Shown: positions 21,178 to 33,264, counted from the first letter of the stretch. The stretch is DNA of 64,000 nucleotides from Tubulanus polymorphus (GCF_964204645.1 NC_134036.1:10338704-10402703); one strand, 5' to 3'. Numbers and translations: made by a program. Notes: generated by a model not told the origin, from the letters alone.

Positions 21178-21565
21178 TTCAAGTTTTCATGGGAAATATT
21201 GAAAACGCTTCGATCATTTATCTCAATTTCTCTCATTCGCAGTAAATAACTTGGCCTCATGACTTGCTCTAACATGAATTGCCCTAAGATTGTGGTGAGT
21301 TTCTAGGCATTGTTTATGTTCACCGGTGGCGTAAATTAGCCGAAGAATATGGTACTACAGTATATTAGTACCTAGACATATGACGTTGTTACCACAAACA
21401 ATTGCATGTTGTGCCAGTGCATGAAATGCCCTATGGTAATGGTGATTCTTGACATTTCCAGATTGTTCAGTATTTCACCAAGTACTAACTAATCACCTTG
21501 AAGGACCCATTATGTTTGTTAAAGTCTATCATGCTGAATATAAAATATTTATCACATAGGAATCC

Positions 21566-23124
21566 CCCAGTTTGAGGGAAATCTATGACAGAATGTATTA
21601 TTATAACACAGGAAACCCACAGTTAGATTGGTCTGGTAAAATCTATCATATGGATTATTATGTACTATAAGACAAAGGACCCAATAGGTCGGTACAATCT
21701 ATCATGTGGAATGTATTAGTTATTACTCAGGAAACCAGCTGTTTGATGGACCCAATAGATAGGTACAATCTATAAAATGTAATAGGCCCATTATCATTTA
21801 TAGAAATATATTAATGTAATTGATTTAATGTATTTATATACATGTATCTACCCTAGATACATCTTCTGCCCAAAAACTGAGCTTGGTCAGAATCAACATG
21901 GTTGACTAGTGGCCATTTTTGTTCGCTGAAATCAGCACTTTCTTACTCATTTTTGAAGTTTTCAAGGGAATTTTGAAGATTCTGATTAATTACGTTGATC
22001 TATCAGATTCTATACCCGAAGGGTGCATCGGCATGAGAGAAATTTTGGGTCAATCGGACGCAAGATGGCCGTCCTGTGACCTTTTTTCGTACCCAAAAAA
22101 TGTCAATTTTTGTCTCAATTTCAACCACTACTCAATTGCTTATGCATGTTCATATTTTTAATTTTCACAGGAAGATGGACCACAGAGTTCGATACAATTG
22201 GTGTGAAAGATTCCAATCAATCCGCAGTTGAATCATATAGAGAGAGTCTTATGACAGATACGAGTCAACTTTCCGCAACTGATGGTAAATCAGTTTAGTT
22301 ATTTCATACCTTTTTAGCCCACTAGGGACTTTAGACCGAAAGTCGATTATTTGGGATATTTCTCTAAAACTTTTGAACACATTGTAAGCCTACCTGAATT
22401 TAGCTTCATACTACCAGTGAAACTGTTATATTGGGGGTTGACTGTAAATCAATTTTGACAATATGTTTCCGTGCTTACCATTTGAAATTATAATCAAATC
22501 ATCAAAAATCAATGGTTCGTAGGCATGGAAACTCAGGACGCATATTGTTAGAATTTCAAAAATGGCTTATTTTTTCTCATTTCAACATGCGAAAATGAAA
22601 ACTTTTTGGCAATCCTTCAATACAGCGTAAAATGGATATAAAAACAATGGTTTATTAAAACTGCACGGTTTCACTGGTCGTATTAAAACCAATTAGACGT
22701 ATGTGTTCAAAACATTAATGTATATTAATGTATATTATTCATCACATAAGAATCCCCGAATTGAGGGAAATCTATTATAGAATGTATTGTTTTAACACAG
22801 AAAACCCACAGTTAGATTGGTCTGGTAAAATCTATCATGTGGATTATTATGTACTATAAGACAAAGGACCCAATAGGTCGGTACAATCTATCATGTGGAA
22901 TGTATTAGTTATTACACAGGCAACCAGCTGTTTGATGGACCCAATAGATAGGTACAATCTATAAAATGTAATAGGCCCATTATCATTTATAGAAATATAT
23001 TAATGTAATTGATTTAATGTATTTATATACATGTATCTACCCTAGATACATCTTCTGCCCAAAAACTGAGCTTGGTCAGAATCAACATGGTTGACTGGTG
23101 GCCATTTTTGTTCGCTGAAATCAG
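21566..23124 (+). repeat. Segmental unit, first copy of a recent 1,559-bp tandem duplication
   Basis: Runs from CCCAGTTTGAGGGAAATCTA to CTGAAATCAGC. It contains a satellite block, exon copy E, the empty Helentron site and a second satellite block. The next 1,559 bp repeat it at very high identity. Confidence 0.85.
22171..22284 (+). CDS. Copy E of the 114-bp repeated exon (intact)
   Basis: Acceptor AATTTTCACAG and donor GATG/GTAAATC intact, 38 codons in the 1-1 phase pattern, reading (G)RWTTEFDTIGVKDSNQSAVE and on to SATD. It looks identical to copy F, so the two are not independent evidence for selection. No domain recognised. Confidence 0.4.
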
Positions 23125-24683
23125 CCCAGTTTGAGGGAAATCTATGACAGAATGTATTGTTATAACACAGGAAACCCACAGTTAGATTGGTCTGGTAAAA
23201 TCTGTCATATGGATTATTATGTACTATAAGACAAAGGGCCCAATAGGTCGGTACAATCTATCATGTGGAATGTATTAGTTATTACACAGGAAACCAGCTG
23301 TTTGATGGACCCAATAGGTAGGTACAATCTATAAAATGTAATAGGCCCATTATCATTTATAGAAATATATTAATGTAATTGATTAAATGTATTATTATAC
23401 ATGTATCTACCCTAGATACATCTTCTGCCCAAAAACTGAGCTTGGTCAGAATCAACATGGTTGACTAGTGGCCATTTTTGTTCGCTGAAATCAGCACTTT
23501 CTTACTCATTTTTGAAGTTTTCAAGGGAATTTTGAAGATTCTGATTAATTACCTTGATCTATCAGATTCTATACCCGAAGGGTGCATCGGCATGAGAGAA
23601 ATTTTGGGTCAATCGGACGCAAGATGGCCGTCCTGTGACCTTTTTTCGTACCCAAAAAATGTCAATTTTTGTCTCAATTTCAACCACTACTCAATTGCTT
23701 ATGCATGTTCATATTTTTAATTTTCACAGGAAGATGGACCACAGAGTTCGATACAATTGGTGTGAAAGATTCCAATCAATCCGCAGTTGAATCATATAGA
23801 GAGAGTCTTATGACAGATACGAGTCAACTTTCCGCAACTGATGGTAAATCAGTTTAGTTATTTCATACCTTTTTAGCCCACTAGGGACTTTAGACCGAAA
23901 GTCGATTATTTGGGATATTTCTCTAAAACTTTTGAACACATTGTAGGCCTACCTGAATTTAGCTTCATACTACCAGTGAAACTGTTATATTGGGGGTTGA
24001 CTGTAAATCAATTTTAACAATATGTTTCCGTGCTTACCATTTGAAATTATAATCAAATCATCAAAAATCAATGGTTCGTAGGCATGGAAACTCAGGACGC
24101 ATATTGTTAGAATTTCAAAAATGGCTTATTTTTTCTCATTTCAACATGCGAAAATGAAAACTTTTTGGCAATCCTTCAATACAGCGTAAAATGGATATAA
24201 AAACAATGGTTTATTAAAACTGCACGGTTTCACTGGTCGTATTAAAACCAATTAGACGTATGTGTTCAAAACATTAATGTATATTAATGTATATTATTCA
24301 TCACATAGGAATCCCCGAATTGAGGGAAATCTATTATAGAATGTATTGTTTTAACACAGAAAACCCACAGTTAGATTGGTCTGGTAAAATCTATCATGTG
24401 GATTATTATGTACTATAAGACAAAGGACCCAATAGGTCGGTACAATCTATCATGTGGAATGTATTAGTTATTACACAGGCAACCAGCTGTTTGATGGACC
24501 CAATAGATAGGTACAATCTATAAAATGTAATAGGCCCATTATCATTTATAGAAATATATTAATGTAATTGATTTAATGTATTTATATACATGTATCTACC
24601 CTAGATACATCTTCTGCCCAAAAACTGAGCTTGGTCAGAATTAACATGGTTGACTGGTGGCCATTTCTGTTTGCTGAAATCAG
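23125..24683 (+). repeat. Segmental unit, second copy of the 1,559-bp tandem duplication
   Basis: Same content and order as 21566-23124. It ends in the TTGCTGAAATCAGC context, about 20 bp before the insertion of the next Helentron-like element. Confidence 0.85.
23730..23843 (+). CDS. Copy F of the 114-bp repeated exon (intact)
   Basis: Same splice sites, length and reading as copy E (22171-22284). It is preserved in the recent tandem copy. Confidence 0.4.
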
Positions 24684-24702
24684 CACTTTCTTACTCATTT
24701 TT

Positions 24703-25965
24703 AGCCCACTTGGGACTTTAGTCCCAGCGGGCTATTGCGTTCACTTTTCGTCCGTCGTCTGTCCGTCCGTCTGTAGACGGAATCCAGTTATTTTGGGAAG
24801 TTTTGAAGACGCTTCAAGGTAACGTCTTGATATTTGGGATACACATGTATCTACCCTAGACACATCTTCAGCCCAAAAACTGGCCCTGTCAGAATCAAGA
24901 TGGCCGACTGGCAGCCATTGTTGTTCGCCAAAATCAGCACTTTTTACACATTTTTGATCTTTTTGAGAGAAATTTTGAAGACGCTTCGATCAATTACCTT
25001 GATCTTTCGGATATATGTGAATCCCCCCAGGGCCCATCAACATAACAAAAGTTGGGTCGGTCGGACTCGAGATGGCCGTCCTATGACCTTTTTAGTGCCC
25101 AAAAATGTTAATTTTTGCCCGAATTCTGAGTCCTGTAGCTTCCTACTGGTTTGCCATTTCTCATTGCAATTTGTGATGGGTATTCTTTGGAAAGGGATGT
25201 TTTATACCTGAGACAGGTATTTTTCATCAGCCAATTATGACGCAATTGGCGGCCATCTTGGTCTCACCAGTACTCATTCGTAAATGGGAAAAAGTTTTTC
25301 CACATTATATTGATACCTAAGCGTATTTTGGTACCACATTCAATTAGAAAGTTGTAGCTCATAACATGTTCTATGATTATGGTGTGTTGCAAGGTAATTA
25401 GATTTTGTATATGGCCACCAGGGGGCGTTGAATAATACAATATCTTAGCATTTCTTTATTATATTTGTACCTATGTATATTTTGTAACCACAATCAATTG
25501 GAAAGTTGTAGCTCATGACATCATCTATGATTGTTGTGAGTTTTAAGGACATTAGTTTTTCTATATGGTCACCAGGGCGCGTTGAATAGTAGAATAACTA
25601 AGTATTTCCTTATTATATTGGTACCTAGGCATATTTTGTTACCATGATCAATTGCAAAGTTGTAGTTCATGACATGTTCTATGATTGTGGTAAGTTTTGA
25701 TGTCATTGGGTTTTGAATATGGTCTCCAGGGGGCGTTGAATAGTAGAATAACTTAGTATTTCCATATCAAATTGGTAACGAGGCATATTTTGTTATCACA
25801 ATCAATTACAAAATCGTAGCTGCTGACATGTTCTATGATTGTGGTGAGTTTCAAGGTCATTGGTTTTTGTATATGGTTGCCAGGGGGCGTTGAATATTGA
25901 AATTGTTAGATTGTTGAGCATTTGGAACCACTTCCCAAGTGGGCATGGTGTCCCTGGACCCCTAG
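24703..25965 (+). mobile_element. Helentron-like (HINE) element, 1.26 kb
   Basis: The ends AGCCCACTTGGGACTTTAGT and GGACCCCTAG sit in a second, independent empty-site comparison. The sister unit reads CTCA with five Ts then GAAG (21948-21957), while here five Ts precede and two follow the element. The same two-T difference as at 17508 confirms the boundaries and T-T insertion. Four core repeats, with motifs near 25415, 25570, 25722 and 25877. Confidence 0.8.
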
Positions 25966-26183
25966 TTGAAGTTTTCAAGGGAATTTTGAAGACTCTGATC
26001 AATTACCTTGATCTATCAGATTGTATACCCGAAGGGTGCATCGGCATGAGAGAAATTTTTGGTCAATCGGACGCAAGATGGCCGTCCTGTGACCTTTTTT
26101 CGTACCCAAAAAATATCAATTTTGGTCTCAATTTCAACCACTACTCAATTGCTTATGCATGTTCATATTTTTAATTTTCACAG

Positions 26184-26297
26184 GAAAATGGACCACCAAG
26201 TTCGATACAATTGGTGTGAAAGATTCCAATCAATCCGCAGTTGAATCACATAGAGAGAGTCTTATGGTAGATATGAGTCAACTTTCCGCAACCGATG
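26184..26297 (+). CDS. Copy G of the 114-bp repeated exon (intact)
   Basis: Acceptor AATTTTCACAG and donor GATG/GTAAATCAG intact, 114 bp, open in the shared phase (WTTKFDTIGVKDSN...). It is the last copy in the array. It combines substitutions seen in C (ATGGTAGAT) and E (GTGAAAGAT), which suggests exchange between units. Confidence 0.4.
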
Positions 26298-26689
26298 GTA
26301 AATCAGTTTAGTTATTTCATACCTTTTTAGCCCACTAGGGAACGAAAGTCAATTTTTTTGGGATATTTCTCTAAAACTTTTGAACACATACCTGAATTTG
26401 ATCTTCATACTACCAGTGAAACTGTTATATTGGGGGTTGACCGTAAATCAATTTTAACAATATGTTTCCGCGCCTACCATTTGAAATTATAATCAAATCA
26501 TCAAAAATCAATGGTTCGTAGGTATGGAAACTCAGGACGCATATTGTTAGAATTTCAAAAATGGCTTATTTTTTCTCATTTCAACATGCGAAAATGAAAA
26601 CTTTTTGGCAATCCTTCAATACAGTGTAAAGTGGATATAAAAACGATGGTTTATTAATACTGCGCAGTTTGACTGGTCGTATTAAGGGT

Positions 26690-27383
26690 GCTCCTATCCC
26701 TTAATTATCAAAATTTTCCATTTTCGACATGATATTGATACCTAAACATATTGTATTACCACAATCTATTGAAAGTTGTAGCTCATAAGGTGTTCTATGA
26801 TTTTGGTTAGCTTCAAGGTCATCGGTTTTTGTATATGGTCACCAGGGGGCGTTAAATAATACAATAACTTAGTATTTCTATATTATGTCTGTACCTATGC
26901 ATATTTTGTTACCACAATTAATTGCAAAGTTATAGCTCATGACATCGTCTATGTATGTGGTGAGTTTTAAGGACATGAGTTATTATATATGGTCACCAGG
27001 GGCGTTGAATAGTAGAATAACTTAGTATTTCCTTATAGATTGGTATCTAGGCATATTTTGTTACCATGATCAATTGCAAAGTTGTAGTTCATGACATGTT
27101 CTTTGATTGTGGTGAGTTTCGAGGTCATTGGGTTTTGCATATGGTCACCAGGGGGCATTGAATAGTAGAATAACTTAGTATTTCCATATTAAATCGGTAA
27201 CGAGGCATATTTTGTTATCACAATCAATTACAAAATCGTAGCTGTTGACTTATTCTAATTGATTGTGGTGAGTTTCAGGGTCATTGGTTTTTGTATCTGG
27301 TTACCAGGGGCGCTGAATATTGAAATTGTTAGATTGTTGAGCATTTGAAACTACCTGGCATGGTGTCACTGGACTGTTAGTTT
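26690..27383 (+). mobile_element. 5'-truncated Helentron-like element
   Basis: Contains four core repeats (motifs near 26840, 26992, 27147, 27300) and a decayed 3' end, without the 5' hairpin arm. Confidence 0.65.
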
Positions 27384-28720
27384 ACTTATTTTTGAAGTTT
27401 TCATGGGAAATTTTGAGGACACTCTACTTGATCTATCAGATTGTATTCCTGAAGGGTGCGTCAGCATGAGAGAGATTTTGGGAAAATCGGATACAAGATG
27501 GCCGTCCTGTGACCTTTTTGTACCAAAAAATGTGACGTTATTACCACAAGAAATTGCAAGTTGTGCCAGTGCATGAAATGCTCTATCGTAATGGTAATTC
27601 TTGACATTTGCAGATTGTCAGGTATTTCACCAAGTACTTACTAATCACCTTGAGGGACCCAATATGTTTGTTAAAGTCTATATTCATACTGAATATATAT
27701 TATTTTTCACATGCCCCGTTTGAGGGAAATCTATGATAGAATGTATTTATAACACAGTAAACCCAAAGTTAGATTGGTCTGGTCAAATCTATCATATGGA
27801 TTATTTTGTATTATTAGGGCCCAACAGGTCGGTACAAACTATCATGTGGAATGTATTAGTTATTACAGAGGAAACCATCTGTTTGATTGACCCAATAGAT
27901 AGGTACAATCTATAATCTATAATCTATAAAATGTAATAGGCCCTATAACATTTATAAAAATATATTAATGCAATTGATATAATTTATTTATATACATGTA
28001 TCTACCCTAGATACACTTTTTTACAAAATACTAGCTTAGTCAGAATCAACATGGTTGACTGGCGGCCATTTTTTGTTTGCTGAAATCAGCATTTTTTACT
28101 TATTTTTGAAGTTTTCAAGGGAAATATTGAGGACACTCTGCTTGATCTATCAGATTGCATTCCTGAAGGGTGCGTCAGCATGAGAGAGATTTTGGGTCAA
28201 TCGGATGCAACATGGCCGTCCTGAGTTTCAAGGTCACATGAGCAATTGTAATTTAAAACATAACCAATACATATTCTTCAGATTATTCTCGGGTCGAAAT
28301 TCAATATTATGATGTAGTGCAAAGTTGCAGATTATGTCCCTATGAACATGTACATCAAGTTTTACAGGGATGCATTATTCATCATGGCCACCAAGCAGTG
28401 CTAAATATCAATGGTTGAAATTAACCGTAATAACATTTGAAAGCAGTTTAGTTTTACTAGTATATCATAAAGAATATATAAAGTTTAAAGGTCATACCTT
28501 TTTCGATATGCTGCCAGGCTGAGGCGATGTTTAATATACATACAATATAATAGTGCACTTCCCGAGTTTCAATGTCACAATTTTGATATCCCTACCCAGG
28601 TAGCTTACTTTCAAAAAGGTTAATTTAAATAGCTCAAGTACCTGAACAAGTAGTGCCTCCCACTTTGACTGTGCACGTATGTTTTATATAATTTGACGGG
28701 TCATGTATTCAAATTGGTCA
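27384..28720 (+). repeat. Last, decayed segmental unit
   Basis: Two diverged copies of the arm with GAGATTTTGGG...GATGGCCGTCCTG (27380-27530 and 28100-28225) flank a satellite block (27650-27960). From 28230 on the sequence is unrelated AT-rich DNA without a gene. Confidence 0.6.
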
Positions 28721-28734
28721 ATTAAGGGAAAAAA

Positions 28735-28923
28735 TGATACCTTGTTTCTCCGCTCTACCTAGCTTAAAGTTAATTTACCCTGCAGCCTATCTACCCAGTA
28801 CATTATTTTTCTAATCACTATCAGGCATACAATTATAGACCCTGCAGCTATAGAAATGAACTGATTACAAATTTTATAGGAATTTACACTATTTCCCGGC
28901 AGCTGCAGAGAAACAAAGTATCA
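28735..28923. mobile_element. 189-bp MITE, copy 1
   Basis: TGATACCTTGTTTCTC at the left and GAGAAACAAAGTATCA at the right are inverted copies with one mismatch. A second, diverged copy lies at 48478-48669. Confidence 0.65.
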
Positions 28924-28976
28924 TTTTTTAACCTAAACCAAATATAGAAATAAATGAATTTTCTTTCTTTTAATAG

Positions 28977-29068
28977 GCAGAATGAAAACACGAAGGCGCT
29001 GGTCATCAGATGAAGATAAAATATTTCATACGATCTTGCATTCGTTCCAACAGAATGGCTTATTGTGA
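28977..29068 (+). CDS. Candidate short terminal exon, Myb/SANT-like start
   Basis: Follows a good acceptor (CTTTCTTTTAATAG). With a one-base overhang it reads (G)RMKTRRRWSSDEDKIFHTIL and stops at 29066-29068. The RRRWSSDED start is like the first helix of a Myb/SANT DNA-binding repeat, but only about 28 residues are open. Another frame stays open to 29201 with lysine-rich sequence, so a frameshift is possible. Its phase matches the 114-bp exon array. It could equally be a decayed transposon DNA-binding gene. Confidence 0.3.
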
Positions 29069-29511
29069 ACTTTTGGACGAAGCCACTAAAATGCTGACAA
29101 AGAAAATTATAAAAAAGAGAAAGATTCCAAATAAACTTATAATGATGTATAATCCAAGTGTTTGTGTTAAATTCACAGGCTTTACCCAAATATCGATTTG
29201 ATTTTTCTAGGAACCGTATACACATTAGACTGCGCTAAACTTGGATAATTCCTAATTATTGATGTATAGACAAACATGAGATCAAAATTGAACTGATCCC
29301 GATTAGCCAATGATAACAATTGAAACCTATTCAATTCTCAACCCCTTCTGACAAAGTTTGATTTAAACTTTGTCAGATGGGGTGGATATAGGTTTCGATA
29401 ATACAAGACATAGTGGAATTATAGGATTAAGGCCTACGTGTATGCGCAAGCACTCTTCGATTTTGAAGGATAAACTACATGTATATTGATGACTATGCTG
29501 AGTTGATTTAG

Positions 29512-29707
29512 TAATTTGGTGAATTCAAAGGAAGGAACAGTGCAGGGACATCCTCACATTGCCAAACGTTTCCATGTGGATATGCAGCGGCACTTGAATA
29601 TGCCATATTACATGAATCCATACATCCCTTCCATTCTCTTGGATTTATGCCAATGCAGTACCGTGAAAACAGAAAATAAAACAATTATTTCACAGGAAAC
29701 CACTTAG
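29512..29707 (+). CDS. Candidate exon, unknown function
   Basis: After the acceptor TTGATTTAG it reads (x)NLVNSKEGTVQGHPHIAKRF and on through HVDMQRHLNMPYYMNPYIPS, with a composition more protein-like than its surroundings. It closes at a TAG where the CCCAATAG-type satellite begins. No family recognised. Confidence 0.25.
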
Positions 29708-29709
29708 AA

Positions 29710-31125
29710 TGGTCTATTAAAGTCTTCCATATGGGTATCGGAATGTATAAGTTTGATATAAGACCATATTTGACCCAATAGATCGGTACAATCATGTATC
29801 ATGTGATATATATTAGTTACTACAGAAAACCAACTGTTTGATGGACCCAACAGATAGGTACAAATATCAAAAGAAATATATTAGTTATTACTGAGGGCCC
29901 CAATATGTCTGTTTAATATTATCTCATAAGCTCAACAGTTTGAAACGGGGGAAATCGTATGATATGAAATGAGAGACTACGTAGAAAAAACCAGTGCCTG
30001 TGGCTACCAGTCGACAATTTCTAAATTAATTTTCCAGTGCGATTTGGTTTCGTACAATTGAGAGACTACTTTTTTCAGTAGGGCATTTTTTGGATCACAT
30101 CACTGGAAATTGGCTTGTGCTTTTGGGCCCCTTCGTTGGTTATCTACAAATGTTTCATATAAGCTATCGACCACAATGCTGACACCGTGATGGTCAGAAA
30201 CTGACCAATTGAGATATGATCCCCGAGTCTGAACGATTCAGACTTCGAATACCGGAAATTTCTCAAGCCATGTTTGTTTACAAACTACCAAGTATTCATC
30301 ATTGCAAATTCATAAGCTGACCAACACTGACCACTACTGACGAATTACAATTTCACGAACATGAGAACGCTATATCGCGTTTGGTGTGAAACTAGAAAAG
30401 ATTCGCCATTGAAGATTCATAAATTGACCATTGACCACCAATGACCAATTCAAAAAGAATAAGATCACAATACAATGATTTACCCCAACTTTCATCCAAT
30501 CAGCACGATACCATTTAATTGAATCATTAAACGCATTGGGCTTCTGATATTTGAAATCATTTGTTACAATGAAGTTGATCCTAAGACTTGATCACCTGCG
30601 CTACAGAAAACGTACAAGACGAAATTTTAAGATTGTAAAATCCGATTAGGTGATCGTCATTATGACGACAGCTCCATCACTGTAATTCTTAAGAGATTAG
30701 AACCACTTCTGGGTCGTCACTACAATTAAACTTTGACTCGAAATAATGTTTAATTTACTAATTTGAATAAGCAGTTCAAACTTGGGACTCATAAGGTGAT
30801 GACCCAATAGACCTGTACATAATGTTTCCGCAGTTTGAGGCACCCAATAAGTCTGTTAAATCTATGGAATATATAATTTTTAGTATGAAACCATATAGGT
30901 CCCAATAGGTAAGTAAAGTCTACCATATGAATATATATAAAATTATGTACCGTACAGTAATATCAGGATACACAGCCGACATCGGGGATTCGTGATTAAA
31001 TATTCACATCTTAGATGAATTCTAGAGGCCATAAGAGCTAATTTTGACCACTTTGACCAATTTTCTAGATGCCATAAGAGCTAATTTTTTTAAAAATACA
31101 TTTTCTTTTCTTCCAAATTTCCTAG
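29710..31125 (+). repeat. Decayed satellite and AT-rich DNA
   Basis: Diverged CCCAATAG-type units at 29700-29960 and 30800-30960. Between them lies AT-rich DNA with repeated CTGACCA / TGACCAATT words (30185-30460) and no gene seen. Confidence 0.45.
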
Positions 31126-31247
31126 ATCCGCCTGGTAATGAAAATGTCATCTTAGGTACCGGGTATACGATTGATACTATTGAGTCAAAACTTCATCAAA
31201 ATCGAAAACAAATGGTTCAATTGGATCGAAGATTTAGATTTGTTTAA
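31126..31247 (+). CDS. Candidate terminal exon, unknown function
   Basis: The acceptor TTCCAAATTTCCTAG is followed by two bases and then PPGNENVILGTGYTIDTIES up to LDRRFRFV and stop. It accepts a one-base overhang, the same phase as the 114-bp exons. The sequence is hydrophilic with no domain recognised. Confidence 0.3.
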
Positions 31248-31259
31248 ATCCGTTTACTG

Positions 31260-32400
31260 GGCAACTTTCATGAAAAAAACCTGCCTGGTTCAGTGCGGCC
31301 GCCTACCGTAAACACTTGTTTTTCTGGTCATTCCACCTGATGATGGCTGTGGTTTCATAGTAATAAATTTGATCGTATAATTTTAAATTTGAAGTGTAGG
31401 ATTTCTTCATTTATCTACAGTATACACGGATTATAGTGTTTATTCGACATATATTAAGCAATCCTTTAATTAGCTAAGACTATCTCAGTGGTTATTATTG
31501 TGGCATTTCACTGTCAAAGGGCTATGCTTACAACAACTTAAATTGGACAGCTCATATATGACCAAACTCAAACTTGTTCTTGTTGCATGTGGCCCGTACA
31601 CAGAAAATCCCAACTGCTTTAAATATCACCGTATTTGTGCCTCAGAACAAAATGCTGCTGTTTGCAATTCGGACTAATTTGATACTCCCCCCCCCTTAAA
31701 TGCAGAATAACATTTATTATGGCGTCTTGGGTTATTCAATTATTGGTGCGGCATGTCGCTTTACGGTCGCAGGTGGCACGTCCCTGATCGAGTAGCTAGG
31801 CGTTCGCGTTCGGTATTTTTGAAAAGCGTCGTCTGTTTGCGAGGCCGGTGGTGTATCGGAGGGTGCGAGGCTGGTTGTGTATCGGGGGTGTATGGAGATG
31901 ACTATTACAAAGGAAACACACCGTTCTGTTGGTCTCGAAATCATATACCGGGTACCCGATATACCGGTATGCTATTTAAGTTTTATACAAGACCCAATAA
32001 GGACTGTCGTGCCCCGAATTCTCTGCTGGTGCTTGAGTCCCAGGTCTCAAATGGTCGTTCTATTTATCATGTGGAATGGCATGCAATGGGCTATAACACA
32101 TTGAAAACCCAATATTCGAGGGACTGTGTGTGTATGTGTGTTTGTAATGGTCCTATGGATCAGTTTCGTATAAAAACATGACCGACTAATACTGTATCAG
32201 ATTATTGTGGAGTATATATTTGTTACGAAAGCGTCGACTTATTTCGCAATATCCGAGTCTAAATTCATTTATTTGTCTGTCCATTAATAAATCAGCCATA
32301 CCTTTTTCATCAAAATGAACAATACATGAAACAGCATATTTGTATAACAAAATCGTCAACCGGTCGCATAACGAAGGCCTGGTAGGATCCCTTATGAAAA
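31260..32400. other. AT-rich DNA, no supported gene
   Basis: A run of ten Cs at 31686-31696. Two overlapping plus-strand open frames at 31753-32181 have no splice or family support. Confidence 0.35.
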
Positions 32401-32401
32401 T

Positions 32402-32560
32402 GGTACACGTGTATTTAGCTAAATGCACGTGTAATATGAAATTACACGTGTACTTTTGACGTGTATTTTTAAATACACGTGTAACTTAGGACGTGTATTT
32501 TAAAAACACGTGTAAATTCATATGTGGCTTCTGAAATACACGTGCAATCTGGATGCATGT
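32402..32560. repeat. Array of CACGTG-centred palindromes, diverged
   Basis: TACACGTGTA and shorter GACGTGTA forms recur about nine times, in alternating contexts (AAATACACGTGTAA, AAATTACACGTGTA). It is related to the larger array at 37384-37860. Confidence 0.75.
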
Positions 32561-33264
32561 ACTAGGCTTAAAAAATTATACATGTACCTTGTTTCTCATA
32601 ATTGGTCACTTTTGTAAACTGCAATTAAATTTGTAATTACATCATTTAGCTTCACATGATTTTATTAAAAGTAAGATTGTGCATGTAATGTTCGAGGAAT
32701 TGAAGGAATCTCCTGTCTTTTTAATTGTTTGATCCTCATTTAGTAGTTTTTTCCAGGATGCCGTGTCAAAAAAGTCATGTTGTTTGTCCTGTATTGACTA
32801 GATTGGATCCTGTATGAATGAAGCACATGTCTTTGTTGCCCCTTGAATAAATCCAAAAACTGTTTCACAAAAATCATGATCTGAACAAAAAATTTTGGAT
32901 ATTTTTCATTTATTATCAAGATAACTAGAGGCTTAGGGGACTGCCCAAGCCCCGAATTACAATGTTATTTATGAAAAATGTTGAATATATTGCTGTCACC
33001 AGCTCGAAGTCTTCTGCTTTCCTTGTAGGCCCATTCATTAATTTTGCTAGCTAGCTCTTCTTAGCCGAGGAGTCTTTTCAGTTGTTCATTAACGGGCATG
33101 TACACAAAAAATGTCCTTTTTCCTCTAATGTTGCCTTATCATACTGTATAACACATAATGAACATTTGTATCATACCTGCAGTTTTTTGAATAATGTCTT
33201 ATATACAGGGCAGTAATATTTGTTCACCTCCGGACATAGAGAAAATCTTTTGAAAATAGGCTAA
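32561..33264. other. AT-rich DNA, nothing seen
   Basis: No open frame, repeat or splice pair worth calling. Confidence 0.4.
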
